DNA of 62,439 nucleotides from Bdellovibrio sp. (GCA_014378765.1 JACMNA010000178.1:1-62439); one strand, 5' to 3'; positions 1 to 9,654 are shown, counted from the stretch's first letter. The notes: generated from the letters alone by a model not told the origin. A program made the numbers and translations.

Positions 1-61
1 AGTATTTAGGTAAGATAATACTAAGAGTTATCTACTGCGATTGCCGGCAAATTGATACTAA

Positions 62-82
62 AAGTGAGAATTATTCTCACTT
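62..82 (-). terminator. Hairpin at the 3' end of folE2
   Basis: A 9-bp perfect inverted repeat (AAGTGAGAA / TTCTCACTT, 3-nt loop) overlaps the folE2 stop codon and on the minus strand is followed by a short T run (TTTT). It looks like a weak intrinsic terminator; the short U tract makes this tentative. Confidence 0.5.
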
Positions 83-946
83 AGCAAACTGCAGCGTCGC
101 GGGGGCGCTGTAATTATAGGCATTCACCGCCGTAGCATTGTGCGGATGCAGGCTTTCTTGATGTTCACAGAGTACGTAAAAGCCCAGAACATTTTTTTGC
201 GTTCGTAAAAACACTGATAATTTTCTTACGGCATCCTCGCAGAACATTAAGTTTTGGGCATTGAGTTTAGCAAATTCCATTTCATCTGATTTTTTCACCG
301 CAGTTTGAACGGGCGTGCCCAAGGCTGCTTCGGAATTTAAAACTAATTTTTCGATTTGCTCTTCCGTAAATTCGTTGATTTGAACCCGAATGAGCGCGCG
401 GCTGCGCTGGGCGTGAGGCGTAGCTAAAAATCGATCGAAAGCTCCTGTAGGGTTTTCGTGACGATTAACCTCCATCGCCACCTTGGCCGATTGAGGGCAC
501 GTACTCGAGTAAAGTATTTCAAATTGCGTCCAGCACTTAAATTCATTTTGATTCAACTGAAAAATCAATTGCACCGGATACAGTCGGAAACCCGGTAAAG
601 CAGATTTTAGTGAAACCGTAGTTAATGGCCACTGCATTGTAATTTGGGCCGAGGCCGACTGACTTATTTCGGCTTGCGACTCGAGGCAATTTTTTAAAAA
701 GTTTTGAAAGTTTAGACTTGAAATTTTCTGATTCAAAATGTGCGTCTGTTGCAACTGGTAAAGTCGCGACATGTGAATGCCCCGGTTATTCTCTAACAGG
801 TTGACCCCCACGTCTAATTGGGCCGGTACGGTTAAAGCTTTTACCTGCAATGCGGTCTGTATTTGAGTCATTCCCACCCAACTCAGCGCTAAATGTTCGT
901 CTGATTTTTCGATCATTACATCCGGAAGTAAGTTCATGCGCCTCAT
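77..946 (-). CDS. folE2: GTP cyclohydrolase FolE2 (type IB)
   Basis: 289 aa. Converts GTP to 7,8-dihydroneopterin triphosphate, the first step to folate and to queuosine precursors, in the cytoplasm. Family signatures seen: the N-terminal NRGIHMSRL (about 54-62), a STCPQSA segment with the conserved metal/active-site Cys at about 150, the ATPHAQRS motif (175-182, His178), and the C-terminal SLHPHNA (about 266-271). In many homologues the Cys segment reads CPCS; here the second Cys is Gln. Length fits the family (about 260-310 aa). Two in-frame ATGs lie 9 nt apart at the start and neither has a strong Shine-Dalgarno sequence. Transcribed away from the pseudo-receiver gene. The unrelated type IA enzyme FolE is encoded about 45 kb away (46158-46847). 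In other bacteria FolE2 often takes over under zinc shortage; I see no recognisable Zur site upstream. Confidence 0.85.
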   Translation of the reverse strand: MRRMNLLPDVMIEKSDEHLALSWVGMTQIQTALQVKALTVPAQLDVGVNLLENNRGIHMSRLYQLQQTHILNQKISSLNFQNFLKNCLESQAEISQSASAQITMQWPLTTVSLKSALPGFRLYPVQLIFQLNQNEFKCWTQFEILYSSTCPQSAKVAMEVNRHENPTGAFDRFLATPHAQRSRALIRVQINEFTEEQIEKLVLNSEAALGTPVQTAVKKSDEMEFAKLNAQNLMFCEDAVRKLSVFLRTQKNVLGFYVLCEHQESLHPHNATAVNAYNYSAPATLQFAK

Positions 947-1033
947 GTATCAAGAAAAAGGCCCAAATGTAAGGACTATTGTCGAGGCCCCAAGTTTGAG
1001 TAGTTTATACCTTCCTGGTCGCACGGTATAGTT

Positions 1034-2410
1034 ATGGGGATGGCCGAAATGCAAAAAACGAAACTGCTTTTTATTAAATCTCCTTCGCACAATTTAAAAG
1101 CCATCGAAAACTATTTAACTAAACGAAGTTATAATGTTATTTTCGAAACTGACTTTGACGCAAGTTTGGTTAAAATAGAATCTTTAGCGCCCGATTTTAT
1201 ATTTATTGCGTGGGATCATCCGAATCCGCAAGTTCAAAATTTACCAAAAATAATACTCGAGCAAGCAGCAACCCCCATTGTGCCTTACATCGACTCCAAA
1301 GGTCACGAGGCAATCCGTCGACTTGAGTTTAGTGGTTTCTCCGATAAACTTTTTCCGCCCCTATCCGGGCCGGCGATTGAGAGAATTATCTTAAGGACAT
1401 TAAAGATAATGGCTGCAGATGAAACGTTTGCCCTAGGGGGTGATAAACTAAGTCCACCGGCCGAACAATCTGAGACACGTTCAAATTTACTGGTGACCGC
1501 GGCCGGCCCCATTTTCGAGGACAGCCCCGCCTTCAAAAAATCGCGCAGCGAAGTGCTAACGGTTCGTAATGCGGCCTTACAAAATTCAGTTGAAAAATCT
1601 ATGCCGCGCGATTTGATTGAAAAACTGCGGGTCGAATTCAAAAAAACTCTTCTGCAAAATTTTGAAGACACAATCGCGGCTTACCACGATCAGGCTAGCC
1701 CGGCCAAATCTGAAATTGATGGCGATTCGATAATGATTACACCCTCAGTCGAATCCGACGAAGCCCTCACCGCCGAACTTGAGCAAGTTCGACGTAATGC
1801 TTTGCAAGCAGAAAGTTCCCCTTCGATTACGAATCCTCATAAGTCAATTTATTGCGTTACAATTTACAGTTCAACCTGGTGCGGGTACCTCGTCGCTTAT
1901 TCAGATTTTGAAACCGATTTTTCTATGGCGCAGTATCTATTTAGAAGTTGGCTCGCCCGTTATTTTGAAGATTTACAACCCTTCGAAGAGTCCGAACAAT
2001 TTGAAATAAATATTACGCAAACCGACTACAACAATTGGGCTCAGCAAACAGCAGATTATTCGGAGCGCGTAAACTTTAACAATAAAGAAATTATTCTGAG
2101 TTTTTTTACCGCAGCGCCCGAGGTACTTTCGGTAGATTTACAAGAAAAAGATCTCATTGGCGTGCCCATTGAATTAATTCCGGCGGACAAAAATTTGCCA
2201 CTATCATTTTTTCTACATCTGCCTGAAAATAAAAAGTTTTTGCTTTATACGCCTTTAAATCAGAAACTTGAAAAGACCCAGCTCAGCCGTTTAGCTGAAA
2301 AGCGAGTTAAAAAATTATTTACGCCAGTTCAATATGAAAAAGAATATAGAATTCTTAGAGCTGAAAATTTTTTAAGTGCGCTAACCCCTAAAATGAAAAA
2401 CGGTGTTTAA
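1034..2410 (+). CDS. Protein with degenerate receiver domain and C-terminal sensor-like domain
   Basis: 458 aa, not assignable to a named gene. Residues about 9-125 follow the receiver (CheY-like) alternation: an Asp at the end of the third strand in WDHPNP keeps the D-x3-P spacing, but the conserved Thr/Ser position reads Tyr and the conserved Lys-Pro reads LFPP, so phosphotransfer is doubtful. A long polar linker (about 130-260) follows. The last about 90 residues (LPLSFFLHLPENKKFLLYTP region) resemble a small domain that precedes HD or HD-GYP domains in deltaproteobacterial proteins, but no HD domain is present. The stop overlaps or abuts the maf start, so the gene probably begins a maf-cdd transcription unit. 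A second receiver-like protein lies at 10425-11327. Confidence 0.6.
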   Translation: MGMAEMQKTKLLFIKSPSHNLKAIENYLTKRSYNVIFETDFDASLVKIESLAPDFIFIAWDHPNPQVQNLPKIILEQAATPIVPYIDSKGHEAIRRLEFSGFSDKLFPPLSGPAIERIILRTLKIMAADETFALGGDKLSPPAEQSETRSNLLVTAAGPIFEDSPAFKKSRSEVLTVRNAALQNSVEKSMPRDLIEKLRVEFKKTLLQNFEDTIAAYHDQASPAKSEIDGDSIMITPSVESDEALTAELEQVRRNALQAESSPSITNPHKSIYCVTIYSSTWCGYLVAYSDFETDFSMAQYLFRSWLARYFEDLQPFEESEQFEINITQTDYNNWAQQTADYSERVNFNNKEIILSFFTAAPEVLSVDLQEKDLIGVPIELIPADKNLPLSFFLHLPENKKFLLYTPLNQKLEKTQLSRLAEKRVKKLFTPVQYEKEYRILRAENFLSALTPKMKNGV

Positions 2411-3002
2411 AGTGAAACCCATTATTCTTGGCAGCACATCAGTCTATCGTCAGCAGCTGCTGCAAAAATTGGGAATTAAATTTACGACCCTAAGGCCTTC
2501 ATTCGACGAAGAATCCGCAAAAATTAGATTAATCGCTGATCAAGCGTCGCCACTGCAAATTGCGGAAGCTTTATCCCGTGGCAAAGCGCAGTCGATCAAT
2601 GAGCCATTGGCCCTCGTTATAACGGGTGATCAGTTGGTTCAATTAGATGAAAGTATTTTAGGTAAGCCAAAAAATTTTGAAAAAGCATTCCAGCAATTAA
2701 AAAGCCTTAACGGTCGCCAGCACCAGCTCATTACGGCCGTTACAATGCAGTTGGGAGCCGAAACGCGGCATCTCAATCACGTCACAAATCTTACGATGAA
2801 AAACCTAAATGATCTTGAGCTTGAAATGTATTTAAAAAAAGACCAACCTTACGATGCAGCCGGCAGCTATAAAATAGAAGAAAATGGATTAATTTTATTT
2901 AGCCAAATTGTGACGGATGACTTTTCAGCGATTCAGGGTTTACCGCTCATATGGATCAGCAATCAATTGAAGGGAATGGGTTATGAGTTCTTTAAAGACT
3001 AA
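2403..3002 (+). CDS. maf: Maf-type nucleotide pyrophosphatase (YceF-like)
   Basis: 199 aa cytoplasmic enzyme of the Maf/HAM1 superfamily, hydrolysing non-canonical nucleoside triphosphates to monophosphates. Visible signatures: N-terminal ILGSTSVYRQQLL, then ITGDQLVQL with the conserved Asp-Gln, and ILGKPKN. The SDQ/GDQ-type motif and the one-residue insertion relative to YhdE point to the YceF (m7GTP-preferring) subfamily; that subfamily call is an inference. It starts with GTG at 2403, overlapping the upstream gene; a second in-frame GTG at 2412 follows the upstream stop directly and is equally plausible. It overlaps cdd by 20 nt, implying translational coupling. Confidence 0.85.
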   Translation: MFKVKPIILGSTSVYRQQLLQKLGIKFTTLRPSFDEESAKIRLIADQASPLQIAEALSRGKAQSINEPLALVITGDQLVQLDESILGKPKNFEKAFQQLKSLNGRQHQLITAVTMQLGAETRHLNHVTNLTMKNLNDLELEMYLKKDQPYDAAGSYKIEENGLILFSQIVTDDFSAIQGLPLIWISNQLKGMGYEFFKD

Positions 3003-3393
3003 ACTTGATCAAGCAGCGTTTGCGGCCTTACAGTTTTCGTACTCTCCCTACTCGCAAAAAAAAATTGGGGCAAGCCTGCAGCTCACGAATGGAAAATGTT
3101 ATTCGGGTTGCAATATTGAGAATGCTTCTTACGGTGGAACCGTCTGCGCCGAGCGTGTGGCCATCTGGAAGGCCTTTAGCGAAAACCCAGCGACTGAAAA
3201 AATTACGGAAGTTGTTGTAGCCAGCGTTGAAAAAGACCCCTGGCCCCCTTGCGGTTTTTGCCGTCAAGTGCTAGCTGAATTTTGCACGCCTGAGACAATT
3301 GTACGCCTTATTAATAGCGATGGAAAAGAAGTCACTTACCAATTTAAAAACCTCTTTCCAGCGGCTTTCAAACCGGAGCATTTAAAAAAATAA
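2983..3393 (+). CDS. cdd: Cytidine deaminase
   Basis: 136 aa, the size of small tetrameric cytidine deaminases. Catalyses hydrolytic deamination of cytidine/deoxycytidine to uridine in pyrimidine salvage. Zinc site clear: Cys55-Ala-Glu57 (motif VCAERVA, Glu being the proton shuttle) and PPCGFCRQ with Cys90 and Cys93. The N-terminal substrate-binding segment GCNIENASYGGT is also intact. Lies inside the 3' end of maf (20-nt overlap), suggesting co-transcription as a small nucleotide-salvage/sanitation unit. Converges with the chaperone gene downstream. Confidence 0.93.
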   Translation: MSSLKTKLDQAAFAALQFSYSPYSQKKIGASLQLTNGKCYSGCNIENASYGGTVCAERVAIWKAFSENPATEKITEVVVASVEKDPWPPCGFCRQVLAEFCTPETIVRLINSDGKEVTYQFKNLFPAAFKPEHLKK

Positions 3394-3423
3394 TATCTGA
3401 ATCAGTTTAATTAATTTGTACTA

Positions 3424-4947
3424 CTAATTTGCATTTTGCAGTAATGTCGTATTCGTTTCGATGCTTGCCTTTTTCTTGAAGCTTTCAACCCACGATCGGT
3501 AGGCTTCAGTCGAACGCCCTCGTTCAAGAACTTCTTGGTCTTGCGGCTTAAGATCAGCTGTTTCCATTTTAATATCTTTTAATTTTAGTAAATATTGATT
3601 TTCACCTTCACGTACTAGTTTTTTTGCTAAGGGCTGAGCTTTTGTCAGCTCAAACGAAGTTTTCATTGCTTGCTGTGAATTCATGACCGGGACCGCATCC
3701 ACCGACATATCGAATAGGCCCGTCTCTTTCCATTTCATATTGTACTTGGCCATTGCTTGTAAAACTTCCGCCGTCTTGCCGGCAGCTAAATCAGTTTCAA
3801 TCATCTTAATGAAATTAGCATATTCTTCATTAGCGATCATGCGTTTCGCCACTGTCACTTTGGCCTTTTCAGGATCGGCTTTGGCGAAAGGTTTTTTATC
3901 TGTTACCTTGATAATATGATATCCAAAAGAAGATTTAACTAATCCTGAAGTTTGTCCTACGGGTAATGCGAAAGCCGCTTCTTCAAATTCTTTAACCATT
4001 CGCCCTTTAGAAAAATAACCTAAATCACCTTTTTTAGCTTTCGAACCCGGATCGTCGCTAATTTCAGATGCCACTTTTCCAAAATCTTCTTTAGCAATCC
4101 GCTTAAGCGCTAGTTCCGCTTTCGCCTGTGCGCTAGCCTCAGTGGCTGCATCAGACTTGATTAAAATATGTGACGCACGAATTTCTTCGGGCGTTTCAAA
4201 TTCGGCCGTATTGGTTGTTACATACTCGTTAACTTTTTTAGCAAATGCGGCATCGGCTAATCTTGAGTTAACGACCGAAGCCGCTACTTCATGAGACTTT
4301 GCAAATTCAGCTGGGTTCAAGGTAATGAAATCCAAATTTAATTTTGCCGAGCGAATTTCTTTTTCAACATTCTTTTGTAAATCACTGACAGTCATAGACA
4401 TTTCAAAAAGCTGTCGCGATCGTTGATTCTTAATATCCTGACGCAGTTTGGTTTCAAATTCTCCGGGCGTCATATTATTTGCTTTCAATATTTGCTTGTA
4501 AGCGTCCGATTGAAAAGCGCCGTCGCGTTTGAAGTAAGGCAATTCTTGCGTGATCATGTGCTTCACTTCGGCGTCCGTTGCATAAATGCCTTCTTTTTCT
4601 GCAGCTTGCGCACCCAGAACTTTACTCACCAACGAGTTCATCGCCTCATTCCGAAGCATGCCTTGCTGCATCCCCAGATCGAACTGGCCGCCGAACATTT
4701 GCGCGTAGTACTGCGAAATTCTATTTTCTTCTTCTTGAAAGTCTTTAATGGAAATAATTTGACCGTTTACTTCGGCCGCTGAGCCCATAGTTCGCGACCC
4801 ACCTTTTCGTCCGTTCATGTCTGACAAAACGAAGACCAGAACGATCATACCGAAAATCATAAAGGCTATAATACTTCGGTAAGACAAACCTTTTTGCGCT
4901 AAACTTTTTTTAAGTTTTTCAGAAAAAGAGTATTGAGATGATTTCAT
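3424..4947 (-). CDS. ppiD: PpiD/SurA-like membrane-anchored peptidyl-prolyl isomerase chaperone
   Basis: 507 aa. One N-terminal membrane anchor (about 22-42, IIAFMIFGMIVLVFVLS) with the rest periplasmic, a SurA_N-type helical chaperone segment (about 58-210), a parvulin rotamase domain (about 254-352) with typical EIRASHILIK, KKGDLGYFSKG and SFGYHIIKV elements, and a C-terminal helical tail. Expected role: assisting folding of secreted and outer-membrane proteins at the periplasmic face. Length is shorter than E. coli PpiD (623 aa) with the same order. Good ribosome site (AGGAG, 7 nt before ATG). Divergent from mreC across a 159-bp gap that must carry both promoters. Confidence 0.85.
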   Translation of the reverse strand: MKSSQYSFSEKLKKSLAQKGLSYRSIIAFMIFGMIVLVFVLSDMNGRKGGSRTMGSAAEVNGQIISIKDFQEEENRISQYYAQMFGGQFDLGMQQGMLRNEAMNSLVSKVLGAQAAEKEGIYATDAEVKHMITQELPYFKRDGAFQSDAYKQILKANNMTPGEFETKLRQDIKNQRSRQLFEMSMTVSDLQKNVEKEIRSAKLNLDFITLNPAEFAKSHEVAASVVNSRLADAAFAKKVNEYVTTNTAEFETPEEIRASHILIKSDAATEASAQAKAELALKRIAKEDFGKVASEISDDPGSKAKKGDLGYFSKGRMVKEFEEAAFALPVGQTSGLVKSSFGYHIIKVTDKKPFAKADPEKAKVTVAKRMIANEEYANFIKMIETDLAAGKTAEVLQAMAKYNMKWKETGLFDMSVDAVPVMNSQQAMKTSFELTKAQPLAKKLVREGENQYLLKLKDIKMETADLKPQDQEVLERGRSTEAYRSWVESFKKKASIETNTTLLQNAN

Positions 4948-5106
4948 CGAGAGGCTCCTTCATACGGTAAATTTTAAGACTCTCTATGTCCTCACGGTTC
5001 CGCGACGTTTTCAACAAAAATATACGTGATTAATTATTCTTATTAGCTTGAACTTCGGGCTTGAAATTCAGGCTTTATTTGCTATCGTTTTAGATACGAG
5101 GCAACA

Positions 5107-5979
5107 TTGAATTTTCTTAACTTTAATTTTCGTAAGGCCATTATCTTAATCTTAGTAATTTCACTCCCGTTAATTTCAATTAATATGGAGCAAAAGAAAG
5201 TGCAAAATACTTGGTTTACCGAGCCGTTCAGTTTTTTAGCTGAAGGGGTTCAAAGTTTATTTGCCAGCCTCAGCCGCGGTGTGCGGACGACAACTTCTGA
5301 ATATGTGAACCTTATTCGCATCAAGTCGCAAAATGCTGATTTGCAAAAACAAAATGATGAATTAAAAACCCGCTTAAACCAAATGACTGAAAGCCAAAAC
5401 GAACTGGAAAGATTAAGAACATTGCTCGATTTTCAAAAAAATACGAAGATGGAGCTTGTGCCAGCGCAAGTCGTGGGACGCGATTTAGTTCCGGACCACA
5501 ACACAATTACCATTAACAAGGGTACCAAGCATGGTCTTAAAATAGGCCAAGCGGTTTTAACCGTTTCGGGCGCGGTTGGCTACATTTTCAAGCCTCAGCT
5601 TTACACTTCGCATGTTATGTTAATTACCGATCGCTATTCTGTAGTTGACGCTTTGATTCAGAAAACTCGCGCGCACGGGATTGTAGAAGGAAAATCAAAA
5701 GAACTCTGCGTACTGCAATATGTAGAACGCACTGAAGATGTGAAGCCTGGCGATTTGATTGTTACGGGTGGCTTAGATAATATTTTTCCAAAGGGCTTTC
5801 CGTTAGGCGTGGTTACGAATGTGGAACGTAAAACAAAAAGCGCTTCTTTAGTGATTGATTTGAAGCCGGTCGTTGATGCCAATAAAGTTGAAGAAGTTTT
5901 TATTGTTACTCATGCGGCGCTAGAAGATTTTTTACAAAAACCAACTGATGTGACTGCGACTGAGCGAATTACCAAATGA
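5107..5979 (+). CDS. mreC: Rod-shape-determining protein MreC
   Basis: 290 aa. Short cytoplasmic N-terminus, one membrane helix (about 10-28), a coiled coil (about 62-105) and the periplasmic two-barrel MreC domain (QVVGRDLVPDHNTITINKG, then GAVGYIFKP). Part of the Rod complex, where it activates PBP2. Start codon is TTG, backed by a GAGG ribosome site 6-7 nt upstream; no ATG fits. First gene of mreC-mreD-mrdA-rodA. The usual upstream neighbour mreB is absent; the chaperone gene is divergent instead. Overlaps mreD by 4 nt (ATGA). Confidence 0.93.
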   Translation: MNFLNFNFRKAIILILVISLPLISINMEQKKVQNTWFTEPFSFLAEGVQSLFASLSRGVRTTTSEYVNLIRIKSQNADLQKQNDELKTRLNQMTESQNELERLRTLLDFQKNTKMELVPAQVVGRDLVPDHNTITINKGTKHGLKIGQAVLTVSGAVGYIFKPQLYTSHVMLITDRYSVVDALIQKTRAHGIVEGKSKELCVLQYVERTEDVKPGDLIVTGGLDNIFPKGFPLGVVTNVERKTKSASLVIDLKPVVDANKVEEVFIVTHAALEDFLQKPTDVTATERITK

Positions 5980-6527
5980 CAACCATCCGGCTAAGATTTT
6001 ATTTCAAAATCTTCATGTTTACGATGTTCTTCTTTTTGGCGTGTGGTTTTCAAACCAGTTTTTGGCCCCATCTTATACCGTGGATACCAGGCCCGCAAAT
6101 CTGGCTTTTAATGATTTTATTTATTACGTTGAAGTGGTCGCCCTTGTTTGCGATTTTTTACATTTACTTTTTAGGGTTTTGTTTAACCCGCTTTTCGCAT
6201 ATCCCACTTAAAATGATTTGGTCTTCTTTACTATTAACCTTTACCCTACTTTTAATAATTAAGAACCGTGTTCAAATGTCTGGCGCCTTTTCGTTTATCT
6301 TATTTTGTTTGGGCGGCAGCGTGATTTTTCAAGTGGGCTACGTCGTTTTATCACAATTAATTGAACACACTCCGACCACTTTGATGTTTTTAGATCGCCT
6401 GCTGCAGATTTTAATTAATTTTATTTTCAGCTATCCAATCTACTTTGTTTTTGAATGGTTCGATGAATCGCTCTTTAAAAAAGAAGATTGGTCAAGATCT
6501 CCTGAGAAGCAGGAGTTCGAAGTATGA
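5976..6527 (+). CDS. mreD: Rod-shape-determining protein MreD
   Basis: 183 aa, very hydrophobic, with about five membrane segments, the size and character of MreD. Sequence conservation in this family is low, so the call rests on position between mreC and mrdA (4-nt ATGA overlaps on both sides), length and topology. Works in the inner-membrane elongasome with MreC, PBP2 and RodA. Confidence 0.85.
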   Translation: MTTIRLRFYFKIFMFTMFFFLACGFQTSFWPHLIPWIPGPQIWLLMILFITLKWSPLFAIFYIYFLGFCLTRFSHIPLKMIWSSLLLTFTLLLIIKNRVQMSGAFSFILFCLGGSVIFQVGYVVLSQLIEHTPTTLMFLDRLLQILINFIFSYPIYFVFEWFDESLFKKEDWSRSPEKQEFEV

Positions 6528-8503
6528 GCGAATATATAAGTAATCCGGATGAGGCCCGTGAGTTTCAAAGTCGTTATAAAAATTTATCAATATTTATCGT
6601 TGTGACATTGGTTATATTTGTGCTGCGTCTGGCCTGGTTGCAAGTCATTCAAGGAAGTGAACTGCGACAGTTCTCAGAAAAAAATCGGATCAAGCAAAAT
6701 AAAATTGCCGCGCCCCGGGGGCTAATCTTGGATCGTGATGGTAAAGCTCTCATCGAAAACTTACCTGGTTTTGAAGTTGTCATTTCTCCTCAATACATTG
6801 AAGATATGAAGCAATTGGCCGAAGTGGTTGGCCCTGTTTTAGGCCTTGAGCCCGCTAAGGTCATTGAAAAAATTCAAAAAAATAAACGAGTTAATGGACC
6901 GTTCGCCCTCATTCGCTTAAAAGATAATTTATCGCGCGAAGAAGTTTTTCGTTTAAAACGTGTACGCCTTGATACACCCGGCTTAGAAATTCGTGAATCG
7001 ATAGTTCGTCACTATCCATTGGGCGAAGATGGCGCGCAATTATTTGGTTACGTAGGTGAAATATCTAAGAATGAAATTGCTAAACTAAATGAAAAATACC
7101 GTAGCGAAATTATTTTTGAACAGGGTGACATTGTCGGTAAAAGTGGCCTTGAAGAGTACCTCGAACGCAAAATTCGTGGCACCGATGGCGTTAGTTACAT
7201 TCAAGTCGATGCCCACGGTCGCGAGACTGTCACCGAGATTCCGAATATTTACGGTGAAAAGATTAAAGATTTAGATTCGGTGCACGGCAATAGCGCGTTC
7301 TTAACGATTGATCGCGATATTCAAGAAGCCGCCTACAAATCTTTTACCAATTTGAATCGTATCGGGGCCCTCGTCGCGATGAAAAGTAATGGTGAAATAC
7401 TGGCGTGGCTGAACGCCCCGTCTTTTGATCCCAATTATTTTGCAACTGATATTCCGGTTAGAATTTGGAATAAACTAACGAGTGATCCATTTAAACCACT
7501 GCGTAATAAAGTCATTCAAGATCATTTCTCGCCGGGCTCAACGTTTAAACCTTTAGTAGCCGTAGCGGCCTTACAAGATAAAGTTATTACCGACAAAACT
7601 GTACTAAATGCCCCCGGCCGCTTTTTTTTCGGCGGTCGTTGGTATCACAATCATAATAAAAACGGCGAAGGCCTAATTACGGTTTATGATGCGCTTGAGC
7701 GCAGCAGTAACGTTTTCTTTTACCAACTGGGAATTAAGCTTGGTATCGATAAAATGTACAACTACATCAGCCTGCTGGGTTTAGGATCACGCACGCAAAT
7801 TGAAATGACTCGCGAAGCTCCCGGCCGCCTACCTAGTTCAGAATGGAAAAAATCAATTCGCGGAGAAGAATGGCAACCCGGTGAAAATTTAAGTACGGCG
7901 ATAGGTCAAGGTTATGTGGCGGCCACACCATTACAAATGGCGCTAGCTTACAACACCATTGCGACCGAGGGAAAAGTTGTAAAACCATTTTTAGTAAAAA
8001 AAGTTGTTGATCACGATGGTAAAGTTTTATTCGAGCGTTTCCCAGAGGTATTACGTGACGTGACGTTACCGCAGCCCAATGGATACAAAATCGATGTCGA
8101 TACATTTCGGATCGTTAAAGAAGCCTTACGGCGCGTAACTAATGGAACACGTGGGACCGCAAAAAATTTAAAAATACCTGGCGTACAAATGGCGGGTAAA
8201 ACTGGTACGGCTCAAGTCATGAGTTTTACCGCCGATCAAATCTACGCGAAGTGTGAAAGCCGCCCGATTCATATGCGCCATCATGGGTGGTTCGTAGCAT
8301 GGGCCCCATGGGATAAACCCGAAATTACCGTGGCGGTTTTGGCGCAACACAGTTGTCACGGTAATCCGGGCGCCGCCCCCATTGCGCGTGACGTAATTGA
8401 AGCTTATTTTAAAAAATATCATCCAGACATCATCGCCGAGGCTCTTAAAAAAGGCGATAAACATGCCGTGCAAATCATGCACGTACCGGCAGAGGGAGAC
8501 TAG
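6524..8503 (+). CDS. mrdA: Penicillin-binding protein 2 (elongasome transpeptidase)
   Basis: 659 aa class B PBP. One N-terminal membrane helix (about 22-42), the non-catalytic pedestal domain with RGLILDRDG (about 66-74), and a transpeptidase domain with all three catalytic motifs intact: S339-T-F-K342, S394-S-N396 and K559-T-G561. It cross-links peptidoglycan during lateral wall growth in partnership with RodA, encoded immediately downstream. A Cys-containing insert follows KTG (about 575-612: CESR and HSCH), as in many PBP2 proteins. Start ATG overlaps the mreD stop (ATGA). Confidence 0.95.
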   Translation: MSEYISNPDEAREFQSRYKNLSIFIVVTLVIFVLRLAWLQVIQGSELRQFSEKNRIKQNKIAAPRGLILDRDGKALIENLPGFEVVISPQYIEDMKQLAEVVGPVLGLEPAKVIEKIQKNKRVNGPFALIRLKDNLSREEVFRLKRVRLDTPGLEIRESIVRHYPLGEDGAQLFGYVGEISKNEIAKLNEKYRSEIIFEQGDIVGKSGLEEYLERKIRGTDGVSYIQVDAHGRETVTEIPNIYGEKIKDLDSVHGNSAFLTIDRDIQEAAYKSFTNLNRIGALVAMKSNGEILAWLNAPSFDPNYFATDIPVRIWNKLTSDPFKPLRNKVIQDHFSPGSTFKPLVAVAALQDKVITDKTVLNAPGRFFFGGRWYHNHNKNGEGLITVYDALERSSNVFFYQLGIKLGIDKMYNYISLLGLGSRTQIEMTREAPGRLPSSEWKKSIRGEEWQPGENLSTAIGQGYVAATPLQMALAYNTIATEGKVVKPFLVKKVVDHDGKVLFERFPEVLRDVTLPQPNGYKIDVDTFRIVKEALRRVTNGTRGTAKNLKIPGVQMAGKTGTAQVMSFTADQIYAKCESRPIHMRHHGWFVAWAPWDKPEITVAVLAQHSCHGNPGAAPIARDVIEAYFKKYHPDIIAEALKKGDKHAVQIMHVPAEGD

Positions 8504-9631
8504 ATGGCATTACGCGGTCTGCATGTTAATGAAAGAAATTTTTTAAATCGAATTGATATTCGTTTAATTCTTTTAATTCTCTGTTTAAATGTAATTGGCT
8601 TATTCAATCTTTATAGTGCAACCCACGGACCGCATTCAAGAGATGTTGAATCTTTATTTTTACAACAAATAATTTGGCTACTGGGCGGTTGGACAATTTT
8701 TTTCATCATGACTTTTCTAGATTACATTTGGGTTAACAAAATTATTTGGGTCATTTATCTTCTGAATGTGGGCGCTCTCGTCTATACCGATTTAAAGGGT
8801 AAGGTCGTTCTAGGAGGTCAACGCTGGATTGACCTGCATTTTTTTCGGTACCAACCTTCTGAAACTATGAAGCTATGCTTAATTTTAATTTTAGCGCGTA
8901 TTTTACTTAACCGAAACTCAACCGGTCGCGGAATGGGCTTACGTGAATTATTTTTTCCTTTAATTCTTATTATTGTTCCCTTTGCGCTGACGGTGAAACA
9001 ACCTGATCTAGGCACGGCCATGATGCTGATGTTTATCGGCGGGACCATGCTGTTCTTCGTAAAAATTCGCAAATCAATTCTAGCATTTATAGTTGTTACG
9101 GGGCTGGTTGCAATGCCGATCGCGTGGAAATATGGGTTTAAAGATTACCAGCGCAATCGAGTCTTAACCTTTCTGTCGCCCGACCAAGACCCGCAAGGGA
9201 CGGGTTATAACTCAATTCAATCGCGAATTGCGGTGGGTTCCGGTAAGTTTTTCGGAAAAGGCTTTCGCATGGGTACTCAGTCGCAGTTAGAATTCCTACC
9301 AGAGCGCCACACCGATTTTATTTATTCGGTTTTATCTGAAGAGTGGGGTTTTGTTGGTAGCATTATCGTTTTATTTACCTTTGCATTCTTATTTAAAATT
9401 TGTTTTGAGATTGGCTTGCAAGCGCGCGATAAGTACGGTGCGCTTATTACCATTGGGGTCACCGCCTATATATTTTGGCATATGTTTGTGAACGTTGGCA
9501 TGGTGATTGGACTTCTGCCGATTGTAGGCGTACCACTTCCGCTTCTTAGTTATGGCGGTTCGGGGATGATAACGACGATGGCGGGCATGGGATTAGTTTC
9601 AAGTATTGCGTATCGGCGTTACTTATTTTAA
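8504..9631 (+). CDS. rodA: Rod-shape-determining protein RodA (SEDS glycosyltransferase)
   Basis: 375 aa, about ten membrane helices, SEDS family. Polymerises lipid II into glycan strands with PBP2. Visible signatures: LGGQRWIDL in the central loop, QPSETMK, KQPDLGTAM, and the C-terminal GLLPIVGVPLPLLSYGGSG, which is the classic SEDS signature. The ATG follows the mrdA stop directly, so the two are translationally linked. A 12-bp palindrome (TTAGTTAACTAA) sits just after the gene at 9634-9645. Confidence 0.95.
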   Translation: MALRGLHVNERNFLNRIDIRLILLILCLNVIGLFNLYSATHGPHSRDVESLFLQQIIWLLGGWTIFFIMTFLDYIWVNKIIWVIYLLNVGALVYTDLKGKVVLGGQRWIDLHFFRYQPSETMKLCLILILARILLNRNSTGRGMGLRELFFPLILIIVPFALTVKQPDLGTAMMLMFIGGTMLFFVKIRKSILAFIVVTGLVAMPIAWKYGFKDYQRNRVLTFLSPDQDPQGTGYNSIQSRIAVGSGKFFGKGFRMGTQSQLEFLPERHTDFIYSVLSEEWGFVGSIIVLFTFAFLFKICFEIGLQARDKYGALITIGVTAYIFWHMFVNVGMVIGLLPIVGVPLPLLSYGGSGMITTMAGMGLVSSIAYRRYLF

Positions 9632-9654
9632 GTTTAGTTAACTAAGGGAGATTT

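Noticed and set aside
1303..1671. 122-aa minus-strand frame
   Set aside because: Lies fully inside the pseudo-receiver gene in antisense, with no ribosome site or family.
9634..9645. TTAGTTAACTAA palindrome as terminator
   Set aside because: No loop and no T run; may be an operator or chance.
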